From Trichinella spiralis (lineage: Eukaryota > Nematoda > Enoplea > Trichinellida > Trichinellidae), in NCBI GenBank assembly GCA_000181795.3, contig CM012953.1:15540051-15564897 (forward strand): 24,847 nt of DNA, in the 5' to 3' direction. The notes beneath the pieces were generated by a model. It ran no database searches. It was not told the origin of the DNA and worked only from the letters and a program-made list of their open reading frames with translations. A program made the position numbers and the translations under genes. Numbering within the stretch: position 1 is the first letter of the stretch; each line of letters starts with the position of its first letter. Shown here one piece after another: positions 9,758 through 24,679 of this stretch.

Positions 9758-10287
9758 ATGTCCATTACTTTGTCATTTGTAATATAATATCTATTAGTTG
9801 TACAATAAATAAACAGATGCTAAAATTTAATACATAAATATTAATATAGTTCTTTTCTATATGAATTTACACCTAAAGCATTACAGAATAAGCTCTTAAA
9901 ATTTTCTTTTGCTACTTTCATGTCGTAAAATAATTAACGTTTTAAATCATTTCTATTGATATTTTTAAAAATATTCATTTAATATAATTATATGCTCTTT
10001 AATCGTGCATTTTATAAATTTCAACATTATTTATTTTTTATCTGCGATGCATCATTACAAATTCATCTTGATTTTCTTTACTTAAGAATACAGTAAGTGT
10101 TATATCAAAAAAGCACGCTTAGAATTATAAAATAATATAAAATCGTGGGTAATAAAATCTAAAATTAAAAAAAATAAACCATATTTTTTTGTTAAAATTT
10201 TTTTAAATATTTATTTACTTATTTTTTATTTTCAACCCCCATGACAATCAGTTAGAATGAACTTGCTTAACAATAAAGTGCTTTCTG

Positions 10288-10427
10288 ATTGGTCAAAAAT
10301 GTTCTATGAATTTCTTTGATTTTCGAAAATTTTCCATTGGTAACGATAGCGTTTACATTGCTCGAAACGTCATTTTACGTTCAGGTTGCCTTGTGGGTTG
10401 TGAGTAATTTTTCTGCTTCGTTGCACG
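10288..10427 (+). promoter_or_regulatory. hsp70 promoter region with two inverted CCAAT boxes
   Basis: ATTGG (CCAAT on the minus strand) occurs at 10288-10292 and 10336-10340, 140 and 92 nt before the start codon. Several TTC and GAA triplets lie between 10300 and 10390, but I could not place three of them at the 2-base spacing of a canonical heat-shock element. No TATA box is obvious. CCAAT boxes without a strong heat-shock element suit a constitutively expressed HSC70-type gene; that is inference. Confidence 0.45.
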
Positions 10428-12704
10428 ATGTCGAAGAATGCTATTGGAATTGATTTGGGTACTACCTACAGTTGTGTTGGCGTGTTCCAGCATGGTAAAG
10501 TTGAAATTATTGCCAACGATCAAGGGAATCGTACCACGCCAAGTTATGTTGCTTTCACCGATACCGAGCGACTGATTGGAGATGCGGCAAAAAATCAAGT
10601 TGCGTTGAATCCTCATAATACAGTTTTTGATGCGAAGCGACTCATCGGTCGTCGATTTGATGATGCTGCGGTGCAGTCTGATATGAAACATTGGCCATTC
10701 AAAGTTATCAACGATGGATCGAAACCTAAAATTCAAGTCGAATACAAAGGCGAGTCGAAGTCATTTACACCAGAAGAAATCAGTGCTATGGTGTTAGTGA
10801 AGATGAAGGAAACTGCCGAGGCTTATTTGGGAAAAACTGTTAAGGATGCCGTAATTACTGTTCCGGCATATTTTAACGATTCTCAGCGTCAGGCGACCAA
10901 AGACGCTGGAACGATTTCTGGTTTGAATGTTTTGCGTATCATCAACGAACCAACAGCGGCTGCAATTGCTTATGGACTTGATAGAAAGGGTGGCGGTGAA
11001 CGAAATGTTCTGATATTTGACCTTGGTGGTGGTACTTTTGATGTGTCTATTTTGACCATCGAAGATGGCATTTTTGAGGTCAAGTCTACCGCTGGTGACA
11101 CTCATTTGGGTGGTGAGGACTTCGACAATCGCATGGTAAATCATTTCGTGGCTGAGTTTAAGCGCAAGAACAAGAAGGACATGTCATCTAATCCACGCGC
11201 ATTGCGTCGCTTGCGCACAGCTTGTGAACGAGCGAAGCGCACGTTGAGTAGCTCTACACAGGCGAGGTAAGTTAGTTATTTTTTCATTTCAAGTTGTCCT
11301 TTGTTACAAATTTCTTTTGTTTTTAGCATTGAAATTGATAGCCTCTACGAAGGCATTGATTTCTACACCACTATTACAAGAGCTCGCTTCGAAGAGTTGA
11401 ATGCTGACTTGTTCCGTTCTACTTTGGAACCAGTAGAAAAAGCTCTTCGTGATGCGAAATTAGACAAAGCAGTGATTCATGAAGTTGTTTTGGTGGGTGG
11501 ATCTACTCGCATTCCTAAAGTTCAGAAGTTGTTGCAAGATTTTTTTAATGGGAAAGAACTTAACAAAAGCATCAATCCAGACGAAGCTGTTGCCTATGGA
11601 GCAGGTATGAATTAGCTGCGTTGTTATTGTTGCATTGTTTGATGGTGTGTGTGTATATGTGTACATTAAACATTTTTTTTAACAGCTGTTCAAGCGGCAA
11701 TTTTGTCCGGCGAAAAGCACGAAGCAGTTCAAGATCTGTTGCTTCTTGATGTGACACCTCTTTCGTTGGGTATTGAAACCGCAGGAGGTGTAATGACAGC
11801 GCTAATTAAGCGCAACACTACCATCCCTACAAAAGTATCGCAAGTGTTCACTACTTACTCGGACAATCAGCCTGGGGTATTGATTCAAGTGTACGAAGGA
11901 GAGCGTGCAATGACTAAAGACAATGTAAGCTTCACTGTTTTTTTTTTATTTCATTTAAAGTTAATTGTCTTGTGCTTTTCTTCTTTGTAGAATTTGCTTG
12001 GAAAGTTCGAGTTGACTGGAATCCCACCTGCTCCACGTGGTGTTCCACAAATTGAAGTTACGTTTGACATCGATGCCAACGGCATTTTGAACGTTTCTGC
12101 CGTTGACAAAAGTACCGGCCGTCAAAACAAAATCACCATTACTAATGACAAAGGTCGGCTTAGCAAAGAGGACATCGATCGTATGGTGCGAGAAGCCGAC
12201 CAATATAAACAGGAAGATGAAAAGCAGAGAGACCGTATTCAAGCGAAAAATGGTCTGGAAAGTTATGCTTTTAATGTTAAATCAACAATTGAAGATGAAA
12301 AATTGAAAGTAAGAGAACTATATAATAATATTATGTTTGGGTTTGCGAAATAACAGTTTCCATTCCAGGATAAAATTCCTGAATCAGATCGTAAGGCGGT
12401 GTTGAATAAATGTGAAGAAGTTTTGCGCTGGCTGGAAACAAATCAGTTGGCCGAAAAAGATGAATTCGAGCACAAGCAGAAAGACCTGGAATCGCTGTGC
12501 AATCCAATTATGGCAAAGTTGTATCAAGTAAGTTCATCATTGACAGAATGATGTTTTGCATTGCATAATCTGAACTTTTTCATTTTTAAGGGAGATGGCG
12601 GTGGTGGAATGCCAGGTGGTATGCCGAATTTTGCAGGTTCTGCAGGTGCACCTCCAGGTGGCGCGTCTCGTGGTGGTGGTCCTACTATTGAAGAAGTTGA
12701 TTAA
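10428..12704 (+). CDS. hsp70: Cytosolic heat shock protein 70 (HSC70 type)
   Basis: ATP-driven chaperone that binds and releases hydrophobic peptide segments with J-protein and nucleotide-exchange partners in cytosol and nucleus. Six exons join in frame: 10428-11266, 11327-11604, 11686-11924, 11991-12308, 12369-12527, 12591-12704, giving 648 residues, the normal length. The three HSP70 signatures are present: IDLGTTYS at residues 8-15, the [10 protein letters not shown] phosphate loop near 200, and [13 protein letters not shown] near 335. The interdomain linker [15 protein letters not shown] precedes the substrate domain. The C-terminal tail has Gly/Pro/Met-rich GGMPGG repeats and ends in EEVD, the TPR-cochaperone site that marks the cytosolic form. 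Five introns of 60-81 bp argue for a constitutive member, since strictly heat-induced copies are often intronless. AATAAA lies at 12777-12782. Confidence 0.98.
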
Positions 12705-14104
12705 AAAAGCATATGATGATGATTATTACCTAGTCAACGCGTATTATATATGCTGCAATATTCTGGGCGTAGTTCTAATAAATTATATAAAATGAACTGA
12801 ATGCATTGGCACGTTGAACTGAATAATGCAAAGTTTTATTTAATTGGAACAATCATGAACTACAGTATAAAGCGCATTTAATAATAAATTGCTAAATGTC
12901 AATTGTCTTGAAACTGCAAAACCAATTTTTGAAAATGTTTAAATTCGTCAGCATTTACAAACAATGAATTGCATTGTGCGATATTGGCAGAAAGCATGCT
13001 AAGTAAATAAAAAATGCTTTTTTATGGCTACTATATTTATCCTTAATTTTTGAAAACATGTCATGTTCATTAACGAAGAAGACTTACTGTTATTTATATT
13101 GAAGATTATTAGTTAAGAATTTGTCTGTTCAACCTTGTAAATCTCTTTTGTAAGTAGACTGTAAGTTTCTATTTATAAGTTATCCAACCAATGAGTGTCG
13201 TAGAATTCAATTTATTTCAATATTATTCAGTTGAATTAAAGAACGGGGAATGAGGGAGTAGCTAATGAGCGGTTCGAGCGTCTGCAAGGATAACTTTCTT
13301 GCTTGTGTTCCCTCCTCACTCTTATTTATACATGTTGGTTGGCCTAATTCCGCGTCTGGTGCCTCAAATTATGGAGGAAAGATCCAATAAACGGGTTGGT
13401 TGTGCAACCGTTTAATCTGTGCAGCTCCGGTGATCGGAGCAACTGACCACCAAAATTGTGACAGGTATACAGCATGGACGCTGCCCCTTTGACCGTTTAA
13501 TTGCTATTCCATTGTTCACTATCAAGAAAAACAAGGGAGGCAGCCTGCGTTGCGTGCAAGAAACAATATTTTGGTCATGGGGAGTTTAAGCATCGATGAG
13601 CAGGTATAGAGAAAAGATTTCTCAACATTATCTTTAGAATTTGTTAAAGTTATGGAATGTAAAAATGTAGCATTCTTTACTAGGAAAATTATTTTTAAAC
13701 AAGCACAGCTCTTAAAAAATTGAAATGAAAAAATTTATACTTGAATTTTTTTATTCAGTATTTAGTATCGAAACATGATTAAAATTTTGGTAAATAATAA
13801 TACACATTTTAATGAATAAGAAATGAGAAAGGCTTTTGAGATACAGTAATTTAATCTCCTAAAATCGATGTTTAAACTTGACTTTCTGGTTACTAGAGTT
13901 AGTACTACTGTATCAAATGCATTCTATGACGTTGAAGTAGTGAGTTGTGTGAATGACAAGGAAGAATGCATTAATTTTATTTTGAAATAATTTTTTCTCA
14001 AAGAAATATTTTCACTGATATGATTTTTTTGAAAATATTAATGATGAAATAAATGTGACTTTGAGGGGTGATGTTTTAATGATTTTACTTTTCTTTTAGT
14101 CATC
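12705..14104 (+). other. Intergenic region with a GC-rich island
   Basis: After the hsp70 3' UTR the sequence is AT-rich to about 13235. It then becomes markedly more GC-rich to about 13610, and AT-rich again up to the MDH2 start. The island holds TATTTATA at about 13325, an AATAAA at 13387 and a TGTGACA-G/GTATAC junction at about 13458-13469. It may be the MDH2 promoter with an untranslated first exon (donor gtatac near 13465 or gtatag near 13605, acceptor ttttag at 14094-14099), or a fragment of a fossil LTR. I cannot decide between them. No protein-coding frame is convincing. Confidence 0.45.
12777..12782 (+). promoter_or_regulatory. Polyadenylation signal of hsp70
   Basis: AATAAA lies 72 nt after the hsp70 stop codon. 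Confidence 0.55.
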
Positions 14105-15669
14105 ATGCAACTTCTGCGTAGCGTTCGATTGTTTCAGTTTGGACTTCGGCGGAATTTTCACCACGTGTGTAAAGCATTTTTTTTAATTTCATGCATAATT
14201 TTCTGAAACATTGTTGAAATTTAGGGCGGCATGAAAGTCGCAGTGCTGGGTGCCAGCGGGGGTATTGGCCAGCCAATGTCTTTGCTGTTGAAAATGTGCC
14301 CGCAGATTAATCATCTTGCTTTGTACGATTTGGTGAAGACTATTGGTGTCGGAGCCGATTTGTCGCATTTGTCCACTAATACGAAAATTTCCGCTCACAA
14401 TGGCAAAGAGCAGTTGAAAGATGCCCTCGACGGTTGCGACGTTGTTTTAATTCCTGCGGGCGTTCCAAGAAAGCCAGGTAAAATTAGCATATTGCTGGGT
14501 ACTAGATCAATTAGCATATTGCTGTTTTGTTGAGCTTAACATTAAAATTGCAGTTTTTTTATTTTCATTATTCTGTGTTATTCTGTACGTTTTTGTTTGT
14601 TGTTCCATGTTGGTATGTGCATTTATTTTGTGCAGGAATGACTCGAGACGATCTTTTCAACACCAATGCCTCTATAGTGAAAGAATTGACAGAAGCTGTA
14701 GCCAAATATTCTCCGAAAGCTATGCTTTGTATTATTTCGAACCCAGTAATTTTGTTTTCCTTTATTATTTCTTTTTTGGTCAATGATTTTTCATAGTTTT
14801 GAGTAATGTGAAGTGATTTCATTTTAATAGGTAAATTCGACTGTTCCAATTGCTGCTGAAGTGTTGAAAAAGTATGGCGTTTACGATTACAGGCGATTGT
14901 TTGGTGTCACAACGTTGGATATTATTCGATCTAACACTTTCATCGCCGAGGCGAAGGTTTGTCAGAAGAATTTACGAATTGTCACAAGAGTACTAATGAA
15001 ACAATTTTTTAGAGTCTGGACGTGAAGTCGGTCAATTGTCCAGTAATAGGCGGTCATTCTGGTGTGACCATAATCCCTGTATTGTCTCAGTGCAAGCCGA
15101 GCGTGATTTTTGATGAAGAAGAAGCGAAGCAGTTGACAGTAAGAATTCAAGAAGCCGGCACGGAAGTGGTCAAAGCGAAAGAGGGAACTGTAATAAAAAA
15201 AATATGAATGAAATTGCGAAATTAAAAAGGGGCTGTTTCTGTGCAGGGTTCGGCTACGTTGTCGATGGCTTACGCTGGGATGCTGTTCACGCATTCGGTA
15301 AGTGTTGAAGCTGTTCGTTCAGACGCATTTGTAAAATATGAGGCACTTTTGAAATTCAGCTTCTGGACGCGATGTGCGGCAAAAGTGGAATAATTGAATG
15401 CACATTTGTGCAATCAGATATCATACCGGGCATTCCTTACTTTTCTACGCCTGTTTTGCTTGGAGTAAATTATTATGATTTGTTTTTCATCACCGACTAA
15501 CTTCTTGTTAATTTGGAAAATTAATTAATAAATTTTTAATTTTTAGAGAAATGGTGTGGAAAGGAATTTGGGTTTGCCTGCGATGAACAACTTTGAAAAA
15601 AAATTGTTGGATACGGCATTGCCTGAATTGAAAAAGAATATTGAAAAAGGCATAAAATTTATAAATTGA
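14105..15669 (+). CDS. MDH2: Mitochondrial malate dehydrogenase
   Basis: Interconverts malate and oxaloacetate with NAD in the matrix (citric acid cycle, malate-aspartate shuttle). Eight exons join in frame: 14105-14164, 14225-14477, 14636-14745, 14831-14956, 15013-15189, 15247-15297, 15360-15464, 15547-15669, giving 334 residues, the usual length. Residues 1-20 (basic, no acidic residue) are the mitochondrial presequence. The NAD-binding loop GASGGIGQ is at 29-36. The substrate arginines are in [13 protein letters not shown] (R102, R108) and VTTLDIIR (R174), and the catalytic pair is D171 and H198 (VIGGHSG). AGTEVVKAK and [11 protein letters not shown] are mitochondrial-type MDH signatures. 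The first intron uses a gtgtgt donor, chosen because it keeps phase 0. An acceptor-like ttttag ends 5 nt before the ATG, fitting a leader splice. MRPL13 follows 183 nt after the stop. Confidence 0.95.
14482..14524 (+). repeat. Short direct duplication in MDH2 intron 2
   Basis: The 16-mer AATTAGCATATTGCTG occurs at 14482-14497 and again at 14509-14524, offset by 27 bp, just inside the donor site. It looks like a recent local tandem duplication. Confidence 0.8.
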
Positions 15670-15710
15670 CGGCACAAGTGTTGAAAATTTATAAAATGTG
15701 AAAGACTGGA

Positions 15711-15716
15711 AATAAA
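15711..15716 (+). promoter_or_regulatory. Polyadenylation signal of MDH2
   Basis: AATAAA lies 41 nt after the MDH2 stop and 136 nt before the MRPL13 start codon, so the upstream gene can be processed separately even if the two share a transcript. Confidence 0.6.
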
Positions 15717-15842
15717 AGTTTGCTTGAAGAAATATATTTTGTTTTTAATATTTTTAAACTGCTCAATGGGGCATGTATTATTTGTTTGACTACTTTTTCA
15801 TTCGGCATAAAGTTAAATTAATTAATAAAAGGAATAGAAATC

Positions 15843-15849
15843 TTTTCAG
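15843..15849 (+). other. Splice acceptor just before the MRPL13 start codon
   Basis: TTTTCAG ends 3 nt upstream of the MRPL13 ATG at 15853. With MDH2 ending only 183 nt upstream, it is a candidate spliced-leader trans-splice site. A cis-spliced leader intron from further upstream is the alternative. Confidence 0.4.
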
Positions 15850-15852
15850 AGA

Positions 15853-16223
15853 ATGACTTCAAGAAGTGGAATTAGCAGTTTCAAGCGAGTTCAGGTATTT
15901 TTTATCAGAATATTCAATTGAAATATTTGTGAATAAATATTTAAAATAATTCAACTAACATTACATGCAAAGTAAATGAATTTTCAGATGGGAAAAATTT
16001 TGTATATTTTTATAAATAAAATTATCTATTGAAAAATAATGAACATAGTTAAAGAAAATTGTTTTGTTTGTTTTTGCTTTCTATTTCTAACTCCAGCAAT
16101 GGTTGACGTTTGCTCGTCAATGGCATATTATCAATGCAGAATGGCAGGATCCGATATTATTGGCTGGAAAAGTTGCACATTACCTTCGAGGAATGAACAA
16201 GCCAATTTTTCATCATGCAAGTA

Positions 16224-16255
<32 letters not shown>

Positions 16256-17126
16256 CAGTTTAAAATTGATCATCAATGATTATTTATTGAAAAGGTGACT
16301 GTGGTGATCATGTTATTGTATACAATTGTCGCCACATTGCTATGTGGGCTTTTGACTGGAAGCGATTAGATTATTATTTTGATAACAGGTAAATTTCTTC
16401 TGAACAGTACTTCTTAGAGTGATATATAACGTAATATGTAAATTTAAATGTTAATATTAGTGAATGTCTGTTCGCTATTCAGATATTTGCGTGGACAATC
16501 GAACATTCCAGCTTATGAAATTCACCAAGTAGATCCTTGTAGAGTGAGTGGAAAGTTTTTAATATAATATAATATAATATATATTTATTGTTTTTATTTG
16601 TTTCATAGATCGTCTTCATGGAAGTTTATCGAGCACTTGGTGGTCCCCATGATTTAGGAACAAAACGACGAAATATTGAACGTCTTCATGTCTTTGCTGA
16701 CAAAGTAAAAGCTGAAAATTTAAAAAGCAAAATTTCACTCGTATCCGTAAACCGATAAATCACTTATTTGCAGGATGTTCCTAGTCATCTGCTGAAAAAT
16801 GTATGCAATCATCTGGAACAAGTGATGCGTGTGCCCAAACGCTACGATGATTACACTGAAGAAGAGCGTCGGAATTTTCCAAAAATTGTTCAATTGTAAT
16901 TGAATATTTTTTTTCTTTTTTAGGGTATTATTTAAACAAAAGTTTTAAATTTATGATTCGTCTTTTATTTATGTTATTTATATTATTTTTATTTTATGCC
17001 AATAATAGTAATAATAACACTGAGTGAACAACTTTAATCATTTAACTTTTTAGACCAGATGATTATTGTGTTGATGATGAAGCAAATGAATTGGAAACAG
17101 AAAGCTTTGATTCAAGTGAAAAATGA
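15853..17126 (+). CDS. MRPL13: Mitochondrial large-subunit ribosomal protein L13 (uL13m)
   Basis: Component of the mitochondrial large ribosomal subunit. Eight exons join in frame: 15853-15894, 16097-16220, 16295-16388, 16483-16543, 16609-16704, 16774-16895, 17054-17126, giving 203 residues when the last intron is removed (human 178); these are seven coding segments seen directly, and any eighth would be an untranslated leader. Landmarks in order match animal MRPL13: QQWLTFARQW, AGKVAHYLRGMNKPIFHHA, SDCGDHVIVYNCRHIA, VYRALGGPHDLGTKRR (the uL13 M..G..P), ERLHVFADKDVP, then VPKRYDDYTEEERRNFPKI and a C-terminal PDDY like the human PPEDY. Residues such as SFKRVQQW at the start mirror the human N-terminus, supporting the ATG. 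If the last intron is retained, a stop follows directly after KIVQL and gives a 181-residue form. AATAAA is at 17140-17145. Confidence 0.92.
16224..16253. repeat. AAT trinucleotide microsatellite in an MRPL13 intron
   Basis: Ten perfect AAT units, beginning inside the donor region of the second MRPL13 intron. Confidence 0.9.
16561..16580. repeat. AATAT pentanucleotide repeat in an MRPL13 intron
   Basis: Four tandem AATAT units in the intron upstream of the exon starting at 16609. No function is evident. Confidence 0.8.
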
Positions 17127-19142
17127 TTTTCTTTGCAAAAATAAAATATACATTACTTTTGTTCTTTTTATTAATAAATTTATTTATACAGAACAAACAT
17201 CTGATTAGTTGCTGAAAATTACACAATTTAAAATTCATTTATTCATTATTTTAAAGATAATTTTTATTATATTTAATAAATGGCATTTATTAATTTTGCA
17301 TGAATTTTCCAACAAAATTTATTTATTTAAAAATTAATTAGGTAAAATATTTTTCTATAGATTATGTCCAAGTAGGTGAAGTAAGATTTAAAATTTCAAT
17401 TGAGAGATTACCACCTACATAACACATCAGAATGCAAACAATATATTTTAAAGATGATACTCAACTCGAAATCAGCTTCATGCAGTGTGCTGACGCTTTA
17501 TAGCACTGACGTGGAATGTTTGTTTTATTTAATGGATGGAAAACTATAAGCAACGCAACTGAATGTTTTTTTTGGATAAACATTTACGTAGAATATATGC
17601 ACTTATTTCTTTTCATTTAAATGCTATTCAAAATATTCAAAAAGGCGAGAATATATTTCAATATTTGTGCCTATTGAATTTATTATGAAAAGTAATGTAC
17701 AATTTTTGAGAAGTAACGTTTTCATAATATTTAAATGTACTTTATTGATTTTGCACTAATTATTTACTGATTTTTTCACTTCAAAATTTGCAAGCCATTT
17801 CAAAGATGATCGAAACTTTTATGCGAGAATTTTAAAATTTCATAGGAAAATTAATTTTTGCATACAACAGCAGCAAGTGCTGTTTCTCATATTGTCCATC
17901 TTTTTGACTTTTTCATTTATTAAATAACTGAATCTATAATATGTATATTTTAAGTTTACAATCAAAAAAATTAATCATAAGTTACGCATCTTTACGCAAC
18001 CAGCCGTTGCATTAACGTATAAAAAAATTTACGTTGCTGAAATTGTTCATCTATATGTATGGATGGATGAATGCAGATGTATATTTTAAAGACGCAAGCT
18101 ATTTGCCGCTTAATATTATTTATCATGCATAGAATAATACAGTACTTTTTATTCGAATTTTTCAAAAACATTTTTTAATTTTTATTTTTTTCTGAAAATG
18201 CATTATTTATATTCATATCTTTCATTTCTTTATTAATTAGTGTATAATATACACTTATATGTCAAACATTCATAATAGAATATTAAATAAGTAATTGTAA
18301 AAAATGTTGACAGAATGCTTTCATGCTGAAGGCATATTGTCTATATAGATTTCTGTATTATTTGAGAGCATGATTTATTGGATTAATTTGAAATATTGAC
18401 GCTGTCATTGATTGGCATTCGATTGTTACAAACGTTGCTAGCTGCAAACAAGCGGTTCTTTGATGCACTCCAACATAATCAGACATAATTTCAGCTCTAC
18501 TGAAAACAGGTGAAAATTTTTTAGTCAATATATGAAATTCTTAAAAGCAGGGCATATTGAAATAGTGTTGAAAAAAAATCTATTTCTGAGTAGTAAAAAC
18601 AATCGATAAATATGTAAAAATGCATGTTTTTGATTCAGTTGATAGTCGTCGAATCATGCGCTTGTCACTTTGTAAAATTTGTTTCATCCTTTTGGTTTGA
18701 ATTCACAGTTTTAATCTTTGAAAGTGATGTGATTTACTCACACGCATGCTAATGTGAAATAATTTGTCAAAAATACACAACTAGGCAGTTTAATAGTTTT
18801 TCATTATATGACAGTTTACCATTATTTTGCATTATAAAATGCCATTTTAAAAGCATTCAGAAAATTTGTAAATGAAAATAAAATGATCATATTGTTTGTG
18901 ATTATATTTTCTTATTTTCATTAAAAACTTTTCCCAAACATGTGTGAACCTACAGGCCAAATTGAGCAATCTACAGTACGACACGAAAACATTCGCAGGT
19001 GAGAATACAAGCAGCGAAGCGTACTGCATTGTTTGCTCAGATCATGAGCTGTGATCTGCTTAATTGAGTGTTCTGTAGCACTGAGCATAAGCATATTCTG
19101 TGAAAATTGCAGCAACATTTCCGTTTCCGTCTTCGATAAAAC
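17127..19142 (+). other. AT-rich intergenic region and probable MFSD6 5' leader
   Basis: Two kilobases of A/T-rich sequence without a credible reading frame, RNA gene or repeat family. Near the 3' end a potential leader intron can be drawn: donor cgcag/gtgaga at about 18999 and acceptor aaattgcag at about 19112, leaving a short exon up to the MFSD6 ATG at 19143. This is compatible with an untranslated first exon but unproven. Confidence 0.4.
17140..17145 (+). promoter_or_regulatory. Polyadenylation signal of MRPL13
   Basis: AATAAA lies 14 nt after the longer-form MRPL13 stop codon. Confidence 0.5.
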
Positions 19143-23452
<4,310 letters not shown>

Positions 23453-23491
23453 CCTTATATTAATTTACTGTATGATTTAGGTGCGAAGTAA

Positions 23492-24450
23492 AATTATTCC
23501 CGGTTGAATTGCTTATAGCACTGCCAATATTATACAACTGCTTTGAAATGCAATTTGGTAACATCATTAGCTATCATATACAAGACGATTACTAACTCGT
23601 TGTTGTTGTTGATGTTGCTGCTGTTTTTGAATGTTGAAGTTTGTAGTGATATTTGAATGTTTTAAAATTTCATTGACGTGTACACCATATTGATAATTTC
23701 AAAAAAATCAGTGCTATTTATAGATCACTGTTCAACAGTCATAGAATATTTCTGTTCAACTTCTACAAAGTATTTATTTATATGATGACTTCACTTTTTT
23801 ATTTTTGTGCTTTGATAGTAGAGCACATTGTATCACATTTGCAGCATTAAGAATTTACGTTTTAAATTATAAAAAGTTAATATTACATTACAATATTATA
23901 ATAAGTGCAACAAATTATGATTTGTTTTTCTGAATCATCATTTAAAACTAATATGAAGAAGTGAACTTAATGTAAAATAAAGCATCCAGATTTTATCATT
24001 TGCAATGAATAATTATTTACAATAAATGGTATTTATATAATTGTATATTTATTTAAAGTATATGTGGTAAAGTTGTCGAAATTGTTCTAAAAAATACCTA
24101 ATTATTTCAATTATAAAAAACGGTACATAATAAGCAATAAAAATATTTATTCAAATTTTAGAATTTTTTTATTACAAAAATGATTTAAATTAAAAGAACT
24201 GAAATTGAAATAAACATAATTAAATACAAATGAAGGCTTAATACAAATAAATCTTATTAGAAATTTCGAAAAATAGATAGATTTTGACGCGTTGAAATAC
24301 TGAATCTAAATTCGTATAGAAAGAAAATTATTTTCAACCCGCAATGATCACAAATGTTAAAATATTTCAGGGTAAAAGTGGTTTTTCAAAAACCAAAAAA
24401 TCCAGCAATTTTTCTAATAAATATAAATTCCCACTGTGATCACTTATTCA
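23492..24450 (+). other. AT-rich intergenic region after MFSD6
   Basis: A GTT/GCT trinucleotide-rich patch is at about 23600-23626. Beyond it the sequence is almost pure A/T with scattered AATAAA motifs (for example at 23976-23981) that could end the MFSD6 transcript. No credible gene is visible. Confidence 0.5.
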
Positions 24451-24679
24451 TCATTTGATATAAACCTGAAAATTAAGAAAATTTTAAATAAAACAACAAT
24501 CCAACATCGAATTTGCATTTGCTCACAGAATTGTGTTGGTTTTTTTCTTCATCTTTTCTTAATAAAGGGACATTCAATAAAGATGTGGAAGTTTTCCTCT
24601 GATTACTGTTAAAAATATTCGGCGATTGTTCAGTGATTTGCATCACTGCTGACTTTGACTTTGTCAATGATGCGCACAT
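24451..24679 (-). CDS. Doubtful small two-exon gene on the minus strand
   Basis: From an ATG at 24679 the minus strand stays open; a gtgagc donor (24521-24526) and a ttttcag acceptor (24466 onward) would remove a 61-bp intron of the size usual here. The joined frame (24527-24679 then 24451-24465) gives 55 residues, Ser-, Lys- and Asn-rich, with no known motif, signal peptide or membrane segment. Without splicing the frame is 68 residues. It would be the only minus-strand gene in the window. It may be the first exon of something larger or chance. Confidence 0.18.

Larger units (their letters stand above)
8682..10427 (+). other. Intergenic region: MRPL21 3' UTR, solo LTR candidate, hsp70 promoter
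   Basis: The first 400 bases and the segment at 9760-10230 are A/T rich and empty. Between them lies a sharply bounded GC-rich block (9104-9757), described separately. The last 200 bases hold the hsp70 promoter. A 75-codon minus-strand ORF at 9497-9724 falls wholly inside the GC-rich block and is not treated as a gene. Confidence 0.6.

Noticed and set aside
10300-10400. Heat-shock element upstream of hsp70
   Set aside because: TTC and GAA triplets are present but not in three contiguous units at the required spacing, so I do not call one.
10353-11144. Two long minus-strand ORFs (127 and 116 codons) opposite hsp70 exon 1
   Set aside because: Antisense open frames are a well-known by-product of hsp70 codon usage; the translations show no family motif and the sense gene is certain.
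14962-15294. 110-codon minus-strand ORF
   Set aside because: It is antisense to MDH2 exons 5 and 6, which are supported by catalytic motifs and splice sites.
18019-18047. Short palindrome AACGTA..TACGTT
   Set aside because: A 6-base stem is too short to stand out in AT-rich intergenic DNA.
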